From assembly GCA_938091715.1 (NCBI GenBank), contig CALKMT010000136.1:1-11807 (forward strand): a stretch of 11,807 bases of DNA, read 5' to 3'. Below, piece by piece: positions 1 to 6,117 of the stretch. Each line of letters begins with the position of its first letter. The stretch's first letter is position 1. The DNA is from an uncultured Litorivicinus sp. (lineage in GTDB: Bacteria > Pseudomonadota > Gammaproteobacteria > Pseudomonadales > Litorivicinaceae). Below the pieces are notes generated by a model that was given only the letters and a program-made list of their open reading frames with translations, searched no databases and was not told the DNA's origin. The position numbers were made by a program, and so were the translations under genes.

Positions 1-659
1 CCTTGTCGGGCGGCCAGCGCCAGCGAGTGGCCTTGGCCCGTGCGATCGTTCGTGAGCCCACGGTGTTCCTGATGGACGAGCCGTTGTCGAACCTGGACGC
101 CAAGTTGCGTGTCTCGACCCGAGCTCAGATCAAGAACCTGCAGCACGAATTAAAAACCACGACCATCTATGTGACCCACGATCAGATTGAGGCCATGACC
201 ATGGCGGATCGAATCGTGGTGATGAGTGACGGCGAGATTCAGCAGGTCGGTACGCCGGAAGAGGTCTATAACCATCCGGCGAATACCTTTGTGGCGGCGT
301 TTATCGGCTCACCTGCCATGAACTTGACCGAGGGCGAGTTGCACGACGGTGTGTTCACCAACAGCCATATCCGTCTGGAAGGCCTGCCCAAGGTCGTTGA
401 AGGACCGGTAACCCTGGGGTACCGAGCCGAAGACGCCGAGTTAGTCAGCGCCGATGGCGATTTGAATGGCCCCATTTTTTCGACCGAGTTACTGGGCGAC
501 GCCAGCATGGTAACCACCAAGGTCGGCGATCAGATCCTAAGCGTAAAGACCGACAAGGATTTCCGCGCCGACATCGGCCAGCCGATGAGTGCCAAGCTGG
601 ATCTGAGCACCTGTCACTTGTTTGATGCGGTCTCGGGTGAGCGGTTAACGAATAACTAG
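1..659 (+). CDS. Sugar ABC transporter ATP-binding protein, MalK/UgpC type (5' partial)
   Basis: This is the C-terminal part of the ATPase that powers a carbohydrate ABC importer at the inner face of the membrane. The visible frame opens inside the ABC signature LSGGQ (bases 3-17), so the Walker A half lies outside the window. It continues with Walker B (VFLMDEP), the D-loop (SNLDAK) and the H-loop (YVTHDQ). The rest is the regulatory C-terminal domain of the MalK group, including the FIGSPAMN junction and a TOBE-like segment (GYRAEDAEL). The UUG at base 3 is the leucine of LSGGQ, not a start codon. The gene ends with TAG at 657-659 and is followed directly by a strong terminator, so it is probably the last gene of an upstream sugar-uptake operon. 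It is a different copy from the ATPase at 7448-8512. Substrate cannot be told from the ATPase. Confidence 0.95.
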   Translation, partial: LSGGQRQRVALARAIVREPTVFLMDEPLSNLDAKLRVSTRAQIKNLQHELKTTTIYVTHDQIEAMTMADRIVVMSDGEIQQVGTPEEVYNHPANTFVAAFIGSPAMNLTEGELHDGVFTNSHIRLEGLPKVVEGPVTLGYRAEDAELVSADGDLNGPIFSTELLGDASMVTTKVGDQILSVKTDKDFRADIGQPMSAKLDLSTCHLFDAVSGERLTNN

Positions 660-675
660 CGCCGTTTCCGGCGCT
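658..675 (+). other. RNA hairpin overlapping the ABC ATPase stop codon
   Basis: A perfect 7-bp inverted repeat, AGCGCCG / CGGCGCT with a TTTC loop, starts on the second base of the TAG stop. It has no T-run of its own but lies three bases before the intrinsic terminator at 679-703. It may protect the mRNA 3' end or assist termination (inference). Confidence 0.6.
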
Positions 676-678
676 TCC

Positions 679-703
679 AAAGGCGGCCTCGGTCGCCTTT
701 TTT
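679..703 (+). terminator. Intrinsic (rho-independent) terminator after the ABC ATPase
   Basis: A 9-bp stem (679-687 with 692-700, one G-T wobble) encloses a CTCG loop and ends in a run of six T (698-703). This is the classical terminator form. It separates the ABC ATPase from the SnoaL-like gene starting 20 bases later, so that gene probably depends on read-through or on a promoter very close to or inside the terminator region. Confidence 0.85.
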
Positions 704-722
704 AATCAGAGGATATCAGTCG

Positions 723-1247
723 ATGAAAGGTACACGACCCGAACAGGCGGTGTTGACCAAAGACACAGACCTGAGCAAAACCGATCAGACCCGGGCCGTC
801 ATCGAGGGCATGGTGGATGGGTTAAATGACCATCGGATTGATGACATCGGTGAGTTTTTTGCTGATGGCTTTCGCTGGATGGGCAACCAGGGCTGTGGCA
901 CCAAGCAGGGCCTGCAGGAGTTTCAGGACAATTGGCAGCGTCCGTTCCAAGCGGCCTTTAGCGACAAGGTGTGCATTGATGAGGCGCGCCTGTATATGGG
1001 TGAGTGGGCCGCTGCCTTTGGCCGCCAAGAGGCCACTCACAGCGGCGAGTTCCTGGGCATTGCGCCGACCGGCAAGCGGATCGAGATCCGCTACATGGAT
1101 TTTTGGAAGGTGGTCGACGGCAAGATCGTGGATAACTACGTCAATGTTGATTTTGCGCACGTGGCCGCACAATTGGGCGTCGATTTGTTCAACGGCCAGG
1201 GCTGGGAGGCCTATGACCGCGGCGAGAAAGCACCACCGAAACCTTGA
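723..1247 (+). CDS. SnoaL-like / ester-cyclase-type NTF2-fold protein
   Basis: A 174-residue soluble protein with no signal peptide or membrane segment. It resembles the SnoaL-like polyketide cyclase or 'ester cyclase' group of the NTF2-like superfamily. Features seen are an early helix (RAVIEGMVDGLNDHR), an aromatic-rich region (FFADGFRWMGNQG), the stretch GEFLGIAPTGKRIEIRYMDF typical of SnoaL proteins, and a C-terminal KIVDNYVNVD strand. Members of this fold range from cyclases and isomerases to proteins without known activity, so no reaction is assigned. The start is ATG at 723, preceded by AGAGGA at 708-713 with a 9-base spacing. It is the first gene of a three-gene unit with the GlcG-like protein and the Fe(II) oxygenase, and probably handles the same small molecule (inference). 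Family call fairly sure, function unknown. Confidence 0.8.
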   Translation: MKGTRPEQAVLTKDTDLSKTDQTRAVIEGMVDGLNDHRIDDIGEFFADGFRWMGNQGCGTKQGLQEFQDNWQRPFQAAFSDKVCIDEARLYMGEWAAAFGRQEATHSGEFLGIAPTGKRIEIRYMDFWKVVDGKIVDNYVNVDFAHVAAQLGVDLFNGQGWEAYDRGEKAPPKP

Positions 1248-1294
1248 ATTTCCCAACCGAACCTTGAGAATGACGAATTAACTAAGGAATACCC

Positions 1295-1690
1295 ATGAAA
1301 TCACTTCCCTGTATTGAACTGGCCGACGCACAACGCATGGCCGCCGCCGCACGAGCCCACGCCGAAACCAATGGTTGGGCCGTTACGGTATCCATCGCCG
1401 ACAGCACCGGCCACATTGTGGTCACCGAGCGCATGCCTGGCGCACCCCTGATGAGCGCCGAAGTCGCGGCGGAAAAAGCCGTAGGCGCAGTGCGGGCCGG
1501 CAAGCCAACCATGGCGGTCGAGGACATGATCAATAACGGCCGCACCGCAGGCTTGCAGTTGCCGGTTACTGCCCTGGGTGGCGGCGAGCTGGCCTTGGTC
1601 GATGGCCAGGTAGCCGGTGCCGTCGGGATCAGTGGCCTGTCACCTGCACAGGACGTCGAAGTGGCACAGGCGGGCGTCGCCGCGCTATGA
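1295..1690 (+). CDS. GlcG/HbpS-like (DUF336) protein
   Basis: A 131-residue protein of the GlcG/HbpS family. Typical features are the N-terminal helix ADAQRMAAAARAHAETNGW, the strand VTVSIADSTGHIVVTERM, the helix-forming SAEVAAEKAVGAVRAGKPT and the C-terminal GQVAGAVGISGLSPAQDVEVAQAG. HbpS binds haem in Streptomyces. GlcG is encoded with glycolate oxidase in E. coli. Many family members sit beside oxidases or degradation genes with no proven role. There is no signal peptide, so this copy is cytoplasmic. The start ATG at 1295 has a good ribosome site, AAGGAA (1284-1289), five bases upstream. The stop TGA (1688-1690) overlaps the ATG of the oxygenase gene (1687-1689) in an ATGA arrangement, implying translational coupling. 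A role in supporting or protecting the neighbouring iron enzyme is possible but is inference. Confidence 0.85.
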   Translation: MKSLPCIELADAQRMAAAARAHAETNGWAVTVSIADSTGHIVVTERMPGAPLMSAEVAAEKAVGAVRAGKPTMAVEDMINNGRTAGLQLPVTALGGGELALVDGQVAGAVGISGLSPAQDVEVAQAGVAAL

Positions 1691-2526
1691 AGATCGAGTG
1701 CATCGATTGCCAGTCACCCTCTGCGCCTCAGGATTTTGCCCGCTCGTTGCGGGTAACTGGGTTTGCCGTGTTGACGAACCATGGCATCGATGCCGACCGG
1801 ATCGAGGGCATCTACTCGAGCTGGTCTGATTTTTTCGGCCAGCCGGATGCCGTCAAGTCCGAATTTGTCCAAGCCGGCCAGCGGGGCTTTTTTCCGTACC
1901 TAAGCGAAAACGCCAAGGGCGCTGCGCAAAAGGATCTGAAGGAGTTTTTTCAGGTCTACCCCGATTCGGTGGTGCCCCCAGCACAAGAGCCGTTGACTCG
2001 CGAGACCTATCGGGACTTGAGTCAGCTAGGTCAGACCTTGCTGGGGTGGTTGCACGACGCCTTGCCGGGTGAGTTGCAACAACAACTGTCGATGCCCTTG
2101 GCTCAGATGGCCGAGCAATCGCCAAAGACCATGTTCCGGATTCTGCACTATCCACCGGTGGATACCGAGTACGCCAAGGCCGGTGCGATCCGTGCCGCGG
2201 CCCACGAGGACATCAATCTGATTACCTTGCTGCTGGCGGGCAGTGCCCCTGGACTGCAGGCGCAAGACTTGCAGGGTCAATGGCACGAGGTCAGCTGCGA
2301 TCCGGGCATGATTGCGGTTAACGCAGGCGACATGTTGCAGATGGCCACGCAGGGTTATTTCCCCTCGACCACTCATCGGGTGGTTAACCCCGAAGGGCAG
2401 GCCGCAGGGCAGGCCCGTTATTCGATGCCAATTTTTATTCATCCGCACGCCACGGTGGAATTAAAGCCGGGCACCACGGCGGATGATTACTTGAACGAGC
2501 GGCTGCGAGAAATCGGGCTTAGCTAA
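1687..2526 (+). CDS. Isopenicillin N synthase-like Fe(II)/2-oxoglutarate-dependent oxygenase
   Basis: A 279-residue cytoplasmic non-haem iron oxygenase of the double-stranded beta-helix type. An N-terminal DIOX_N-like region (FARSLRVTGFAVLTNHGI, about residues 17-34) is followed by the catalytic core. The iron triad is visible as H173-x-D175 (AAHEDINLITLL) and H230 (PSTTHRVVN). R244-x-S246 (ARYSMPIF) is the motif that binds the 2-oxoglutarate carboxylate in most relatives, so a 2-oxoglutarate-dependent hydroxylation or related oxidation is likely. The substrate is unknown. Bacterial paralogues of this type are numerous and the name does not imply beta-lactam synthesis. The gene starts on the ATG overlapping the GlcG-like stop. 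Its end overlaps the dusC end by 8 bases in convergent orientation. Length is near the lower end for the family (about 280-340 residues). Confidence 0.9.
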   Translation: MKIECIDCQSPSAPQDFARSLRVTGFAVLTNHGIDADRIEGIYSSWSDFFGQPDAVKSEFVQAGQRGFFPYLSENAKGAAQKDLKEFFQVYPDSVVPPAQEPLTRETYRDLSQLGQTLLGWLHDALPGELQQQLSMPLAQMAEQSPKTMFRILHYPPVDTEYAKAGAIRAAAHEDINLITLLLAGSAPGLQAQDLQGQWHEVSCDPGMIAVNAGDMLQMATQGYFPSTTHRVVNPEGQAAGQARYSMPIFIHPHATVELKPGTTADDYLNERLREIGLS

Positions 2527-3478
2527 TCCGGGACAGGGCGTCTGCCATGTCTTCGGCTCGGTGAATTCGTTTGATGGATTCGAATAACCCGGGCGCCTCT
2601 TCGAAGCCTCGGCGGCTTTGATTCAGCCACTGCTTGACCCGAATGACGCGGTAATGATCTGAACACTGCTCGGCGGCGTATAGATCCGACAGGATGCGCC
2701 AGTAGTCCTGCAAGGACTGAACGAAGTGATGCCAATGCCAGGGCTCGAAGTCAGGCTCGGACAATTGTCGGGCCAGGTCCGGTCGGGCCACCGCGCCCCG
2801 GCCAACCATGACCTGATCACAGCCTGAGGATTCATAGCAGCGCAGCCAGTCTTCTCGGCTCCAGACCTCGCCGTTGGCCACGACGGGAATGTCTAGGGCC
2901 TCGCGAATTTCACGCAGGTAATGCCAATGGGCCGGGGGCTTATAACCGTCAGTTTTGGTTCGGGCGTGGACCACCAGCTCGCTGGCCCCGGCATCCTGAA
3001 AGGCCAGGGCATTATCAATACAAACGCTAGGATCCTTGTAACCCAAGCGCATTTTCACAGTCACAGGTATGTCCTGGGGTAGTGCATCGCGCACGGCACG
3101 GGTGATCTGATGGATCAGCTCGGGCTCGTCCAGTAATACAGACCCACCGCGGCTGGCATTAACTGTTTTCGCCGGGCAACCAAAATTCAGATCCACCGAT
3201 GGACTGCCCAAACGCACGGCGGTCTGGGCGTTTTTGGCCATGTAGTCGGGATCTGATCCCAATAGCTGGATACGAAAGGGGGTACCGCTAGGGGTTTTTG
3301 AGCCGTTTTTTAGCTCCGGTCCAAAGCGATGAAACACTTTCTCGGGTGAGATTTGGCGGGTGACGCGAACGAACTCACTGGTGCACAGATCATAGCCACC
3401 CACGGCGGTGACTAATTGGCGTAACGGTGCGTCCATCAGGCCCTCCATCGGGGCCAGGTGTATTCGTCGTGGAATCAT
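2519..3478 (-). CDS. dusC: tRNA-dihydrouridine synthase C
   Basis: An FMN-dependent enzyme that reduces uridine to dihydrouridine in the tRNA D-loop; DusC of E. coli acts on U16. The 319-residue protein has the Dus TIM-barrel pattern: APMEGLMD at residues 9-16, the catalytic cysteine C101 in NFGCPAKTVN, RGGSVLL just after it, VKMRLGYKD, the HARTK motif, VVANGEVWS and VMVGRGAVARPD. GCPAKTVN with RGG and the MEGLMD start fit the DusC group better than DusA or DusB. A GTG at 3487 would add three residues, but the ATG at 3478 is preferred because an AAGG lies eight bases upstream of it. That AAGG partly falls in a hairpin covering the gene start. The gene follows the LexA-like gene by 41 bases on the same strand and is probably co-transcribed with it. 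Confidence 0.93.
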   Translation of the reverse strand: MIPRRIHLAPMEGLMDAPLRQLVTAVGGYDLCTSEFVRVTRQISPEKVFHRFGPELKNGSKTPSGTPFRIQLLGSDPDYMAKNAQTAVRLGSPSVDLNFGCPAKTVNASRGGSVLLDEPELIHQITRAVRDALPQDIPVTVKMRLGYKDPSVCIDNALAFQDAGASELVVHARTKTDGYKPPAHWHYLREIREALDIPVVANGEVWSREDWLRCYESSGCDQVMVGRGAVARPDLARQLSEPDFEPWHWHHFVQSLQDYWRILSDLYAAEQCSDHYRVIRVKQWLNQSRRGFEEAPGLFESIKRIHRAEDMADALSRIS

Positions 3479-3505
3479 GCCCGGCACCTTGCCACGGTGT
3501 CGGGC
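3479..3505 (-). other. Hairpin at the lexA-like/dusC junction covering the dusC ribosome site
   Basis: Read on the minus strand, GCCCGACACC and GGTGCCGGGC form a 10-position stem with one A-C mismatch around the 7-base loop GTGGCAA. The inverted repeat ends on the base before the dusC ATG. The AAGG that best serves as ribosome site lies at the loop/stem border. No T-run follows, so this is not an intrinsic terminator. It could limit translation of dusC (inference). Confidence 0.5.
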
Positions 3506-3519
3506 AAAGTCAATCTAGG

Positions 3520-3978
3520 TTAGATCTGATCCCGAATCACACCGCGCAGGATGCCCACCACCTCGACGTCTTCGTTGTCCAGCCAGATGGGTTCCATCTC
3601 ACTGTTGGCTGGCATCAGGCAGACCCCGTCGCTCTGAACGTAGAGCTTTTTCAAGGTCACGGTTTCCTGGTTGATTCGGACCACAGCGGTTTCGCCGTTG
3701 GCTGCGGTCTGGGTCCGCTCGATGACCACCAGGTCGCCGTCCTGGATGTTCATCTCGATCATAGAGTTTCCCTTTACCCTAAGGGCAAAGGTATCCTTGC
3801 GCTGGAGCGCTTTGGGCACCAACACGAGCTCTTGTTGCTCCCACGCTTCGATGGGCAAGCCAGCTGCCACTTCGCCCAATAAGGGAATTTCGACAAACCC
3901 CTCGTTTAGTAGCGCGTCCAGTTCGTCGCCGACGGCCGGCGTGGGTTCGCGACGGATGGGCAATAAGATTGTTGTCAT
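3520..3978 (-). CDS. LexA-like S24 autoprotease lacking the DNA-binding domain
   Basis: A 152-residue protein matching the C-terminal (S24 peptidase) half of LexA. The self-cleavage site A39-G40 lies in GEVAAGLPIEA. The catalytic serine is S72 in KGNSMIE and the general-base lysine is K110 in TVTLKKLY. The spacing resembles E. coli LexA (cleavage 84/85, S119, K156). The ends LMPANSEMEP and VEVVGILRGVIR are also LexA-like. The usual N-terminal winged helix of about 70 residues is absent. Only about 30 residues precede the core, and just 47 bases separate the gene from RNase J, so no upstream exon-like remnant exists. In size it resembles UmuD, but the UmuD FPSPAADY segment is missing and no umuC follows. 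The ATG at 3978 has AGG eight bases upstream. An SOS-box-like site lies in the promoter region. RecA-stimulated self-cleavage is plausible; DNA binding is not. Confidence 0.88.
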   Translation of the reverse strand: MTTILLPIRREPTPAVGDELDALLNEGFVEIPLLGEVAAGLPIEAWEQQELVLVPKALQRKDTFALRVKGNSMIEMNIQDGDLVVIERTQTAANGETAVVRINQETVTLKKLYVQSDGVCLMPANSEMEPIWLDNEDVEVVGILRGVIRDQI

Positions 3979-3989
3979 AACGCATACCT

Positions 3990-4005
3990 ATGTATGTTTA
4001 AACAG
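3990..4005. promoter_or_regulatory. Possible second, degenerate LexA-type half-operator
   Basis: On the minus strand this reads CTGTTTAAACATACAT, that is CTG-N10-CAT, one base off the CTG-N10-CAG LexA consensus and preceded by TA as in many E. coli boxes. It abuts the better site at 4008-4023. The 5-bp inverted repeat CATAC/GTATG at 3983-3996 overlaps it. Tandem boxes are known upstream of lexA in E. coli. Weak on its own. Confidence 0.3.
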
Positions 4006-4007
4006 TA

Positions 4008-4023
4008 CTGGAGATTAATACAG
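4008..4023. promoter_or_regulatory. Putative SOS box (LexA operator) between the lexA-like gene and RNase J
   Basis: The plus strand reads CTGGAGATTAATACAG and the minus strand CTGTATTAATCTCCAG, an exact CTG-N10-CAG with an A/T-rich CTGTATTAAT half close to the E. coli consensus. It sits in the 47-base divergent intergenic region and could act on both genes. It overlaps the GGAG (4010-4013) that is the only visible ribosome site for RNase J. A possible plus-strand promoter upstream (TTGTCA at 3972-3977 and TATGTT at 3993-3998, a short 15-base spacing) would place the box near the transcription start, but this promoter is weakly supported. Confidence 0.55.
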
Positions 4024-4025
4024 CC

Positions 4026-5699
4026 GTGCATGATGTGCAACATTGGCCTGACCTAGACCCTCACAACTTATATTTCCTACCCGTCGGGGGTACCGGCGAG
4101 ATCGGCATGAACCTGAATCTGTACGCCTTTGGCGGGCAGTTCTTGTTGGTGGACCTGGGCGTGATGTTCGGTGACGAGACGACACCCGGGGTCGAGGTCA
4201 TTACGCCAGACATCCGTGCACTGGAGGCGATCAAAGATCGGATTGTTGGGTTGGTTCTGACTCATGCGCACGAGGACCATCTGGGTGCGTTGCAATATCT
4301 GTGGCCGAAATTGCGCTGCCCTGTGTATGCCACCTCGTTTACCGCCCGGGTCGCGCAACGCAAGATCGCCAATCTGAATGACAAGGACAAAAAGGCCTTA
4401 AAGCTAAATCGGGTGCAAGCAGGGCAGGCCATCGAGATTGGGCTGTTCCGGGTCGAGTGGCTGCATTTGACCCACAGCATTCCAGAGCCCAATGGGTTGG
4501 TGATCGATGTCGCCGATCAACGGGTTTTTCATACCGGGGATTGGAAACTGGATCCCAGTCCCGTGGTGGGCGACTCCTATGACGCGGCTCGTCTAGAGGA
4601 AATCGCGGCCGAGGGCGTGGATTGGGTGGTCTGCGACAGCACCAATGCCACCAGTCCTGGCTGGAGCGGCAGTGAGTCCGAGGCGGCCAAGGCCTTGGCC
4701 CAAGTGCTGGCAGGGCATGAAGGTCGGCTGGCAGTGAGTTGCTTCGCCAGCAACGTGGCCAGGGTTAAGTCCCTGGGCCTGCTGGCCGAACAGTTGGGGC
4801 GACGGGTCAGTGTCCTGGGTCGCAGCATGCACGAGATGATTCAGGCCGCCAAAATCGAGGGTTATCTGGCCGGATTCCCGAATCTGGTGCCGGCCAGTGA
4901 CCTTGGGTATCTGCCGCGCAGCGAACAGCTAATCCTGTGCACCGGGTCCCAGGGCGAGCCCCGAGCCGCGCTGTCCAAGCTGGCCAGCGATACGCACCCC
5001 GACTTGCACTTAGAAGCCGGCGACACCGTCGTGTTCAGCTCAAAGCAAATTCCTGGCAACGAGCGGCCGATCGCGCGCATGCGTAATCAGTTTGCGGTGG
5101 CCGGCATTCAAGTGATCGAGGGCGAGTCAAACGGCATCCATGTAAGCGGCCACCCCTGTGTTGAAGAATTGAAGTGGATGTATCAAACCCTGATGCCCAC
5201 TCACGTTATCCCAGTGCACGGCGAGGGGCGGCATCTAAAAGCTAATGCCAACATCGCCCGGGAATGCGGCAGTCACGCGGTGGAAATCAGAAACGGTGAC
5301 CTAGTGAATTTGTCGACCGCGCAAACGGTGGGCAAGGTTTTTACTGGGCGATTGGGGCTGACCGGAAATTCGTTGATTCCCACCACCGGGGCCGTGCTTA
5401 AGGATCGTAACAAGCTGAAATACCACGGCAGTGTGATGGCGACCTTGGTGCTGGATCAAAAGGGTGGACTGTTGGCGCCACCCGCGGCGCGGGTCGTGGG
5501 GCTGGTGGACAAGTCCCAAGAGGCATCGGTGGTCAGCGAAATCGTACAGCGGTTGGCTGGGGCGCTGGATGCTCTGGGACCTCTGAGCCGCCAGGACGAT
5601 GCGGCGGTGCAAAGTGCTGCCGAGGAAGCGGTCCGCCGTTATTGCTGGCGCCAGTTAAACCAGCGTCCGGTGGCGCAAATCATGGTCGCTCGTATTTAG
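4026..5699 (+). CDS. rnj: Ribonuclease J family metallo-beta-lactamase RNase
   Basis: A 557-residue RNase J-type enzyme combining 5'-3' exonuclease and endonuclease activity on RNA in characterised members. The opening FLPVGGTGEIGMNLNLY is a family hallmark. Metal-ligand motifs are H80-A-H82-E-D84-H85 (LTHAHEDHLG), H150 (HLTHSIPE) and D172 (FHTGDW), with the beta-CASP region and H372, H376 (HVSGHP) and H398 (IPVHGEGRH) following. The last 45 residues match the RNase J C-terminal domain ending (EEAVRRYCWRQLNQRPV). The start is taken as GTG 4026; the only ribosome-site candidate is GGAG twelve bases upstream, which is a long spacing. The 3' end overlaps the convergent thioesterase gene by 20 bases. 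E. coli lacks RNase J and relies on RNase E, so presence here is notable if the organism is gammaproteobacterial. Confidence 0.93.
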   Translation: MHDVQHWPDLDPHNLYFLPVGGTGEIGMNLNLYAFGGQFLLVDLGVMFGDETTPGVEVITPDIRALEAIKDRIVGLVLTHAHEDHLGALQYLWPKLRCPVYATSFTARVAQRKIANLNDKDKKALKLNRVQAGQAIEIGLFRVEWLHLTHSIPEPNGLVIDVADQRVFHTGDWKLDPSPVVGDSYDAARLEEIAAEGVDWVVCDSTNATSPGWSGSESEAAKALAQVLAGHEGRLAVSCFASNVARVKSLGLLAEQLGRRVSVLGRSMHEMIQAAKIEGYLAGFPNLVPASDLGYLPRSEQLILCTGSQGEPRAALSKLASDTHPDLHLEAGDTVVFSSKQIPGNERPIARMRNQFAVAGIQVIEGESNGIHVSGHPCVEELKWMYQTLMPTHVIPVHGEGRHLKANANIARECGSHAVEIRNGDLVNLSTAQTVGKVFTGRLGLTGNSLIPTTGAVLKDRNKLKYHGSVMATLVLDQKGGLLAPPAARVVGLVDKSQEASVVSEIVQRLAGALDALGPLSRQDDAAVQSAAEEAVRRYCWRQLNQRPVAQIMVARI

Positions 5700-6117
5700 T
5701 CCCCGTGGGGTTGGAGTAACTGGCGGTAAACAACGCCAGGGGTTCATCGTCTCCCTCGGCGTGGGTCAGTGCCTCCGCGATGATCAGGGTGCGGCCGACG
5801 CGAATTAAACGCGATGTGCACAACAATGGCGCGCCCCCGGGTGGCCTGCGCAGAAAACGGCTGTGCATGTCGGCAGTCACTGCGGCGCCTGCGCCCGCGC
5901 CCATGGTCCACAGGATTGCCAGGTACATGCACACGTCGGCCATGGCAAACATGGCAGGTCCACTGACCGTCCCGCCAGGCCGCAAGTGCAGCGCCTGGGG
6001 TTGTAAGCGGCTGGTGGCGGTGAAATCAGCCACGCTGACCAACTCACCCATGCTGTTCCAGTTTGGAAACTGAGTATTCAGAGTCTCGACAAACTCTTGT
6101 TGATCCTTCCAACTCAT
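5680..6117 (-). CDS. PaaI-like hotdog-fold acyl-CoA thioesterase
   Basis: A 145-residue cytoplasmic protein with the hotdog pattern of PaaI-type thioesterases, which hydrolyse acyl-CoA or aryl-CoA to the acid and CoA. The central part, LRPGGTVSGPAMFAMADVCMY, is the loop and helix carrying the probable catalytic acid D (in MADV). It is followed by AAVTADMHSRFLRRPPGG, the strand that pairs the hotdog dimer. The ATG at 6117 overlaps the TGA of the hydrolase gene (ATGA, 6114-6117), giving translational coupling. An open frame continues upstream to 6279, but it lies wholly inside the hydrolase gene and its composition does not look like a protein domain. Substrate is unknown; coupling to 3-hydroxyisobutyryl-CoA hydrolase hints at a short-chain or branched acyl-CoA. 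Confidence 0.85.
   Translation of the reverse strand: MSWKDQQEFVETLNTQFPNWNSMGELVSVADFTATSRLQPQALHLRPGGTVSGPAMFAMADVCMYLAILWTMGAGAGAAVTADMHSRFLRRPPGGAPLLCTSRLIRVGRTLIIAEALTHAEGDDEPLALFTASYSNPTGTKYERP

Noticed and set aside
822..1256. 144-residue open frame antisense to the SnoaL-like gene
   Set aside because: No recognisable domain or ribosome site; explained as a shadow of the high-G+C coding strand, as are the other antisense frames under RNase J, dusC and the permeases.
1687..2526. Beta-lactam (penicillin) biosynthesis
   Set aside because: The oxygenase only shares the isopenicillin N synthase fold; no ACV synthetase or other beta-lactam gene is present and the family is functionally broad.
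3997..4004. GTTTAAAC palindrome in the lexA-like/RNase J gap as a separate operator
   Set aside because: An 8-base palindrome in A/T-rich intergenic sequence is not significant alone and is already part of the candidate second LexA site.
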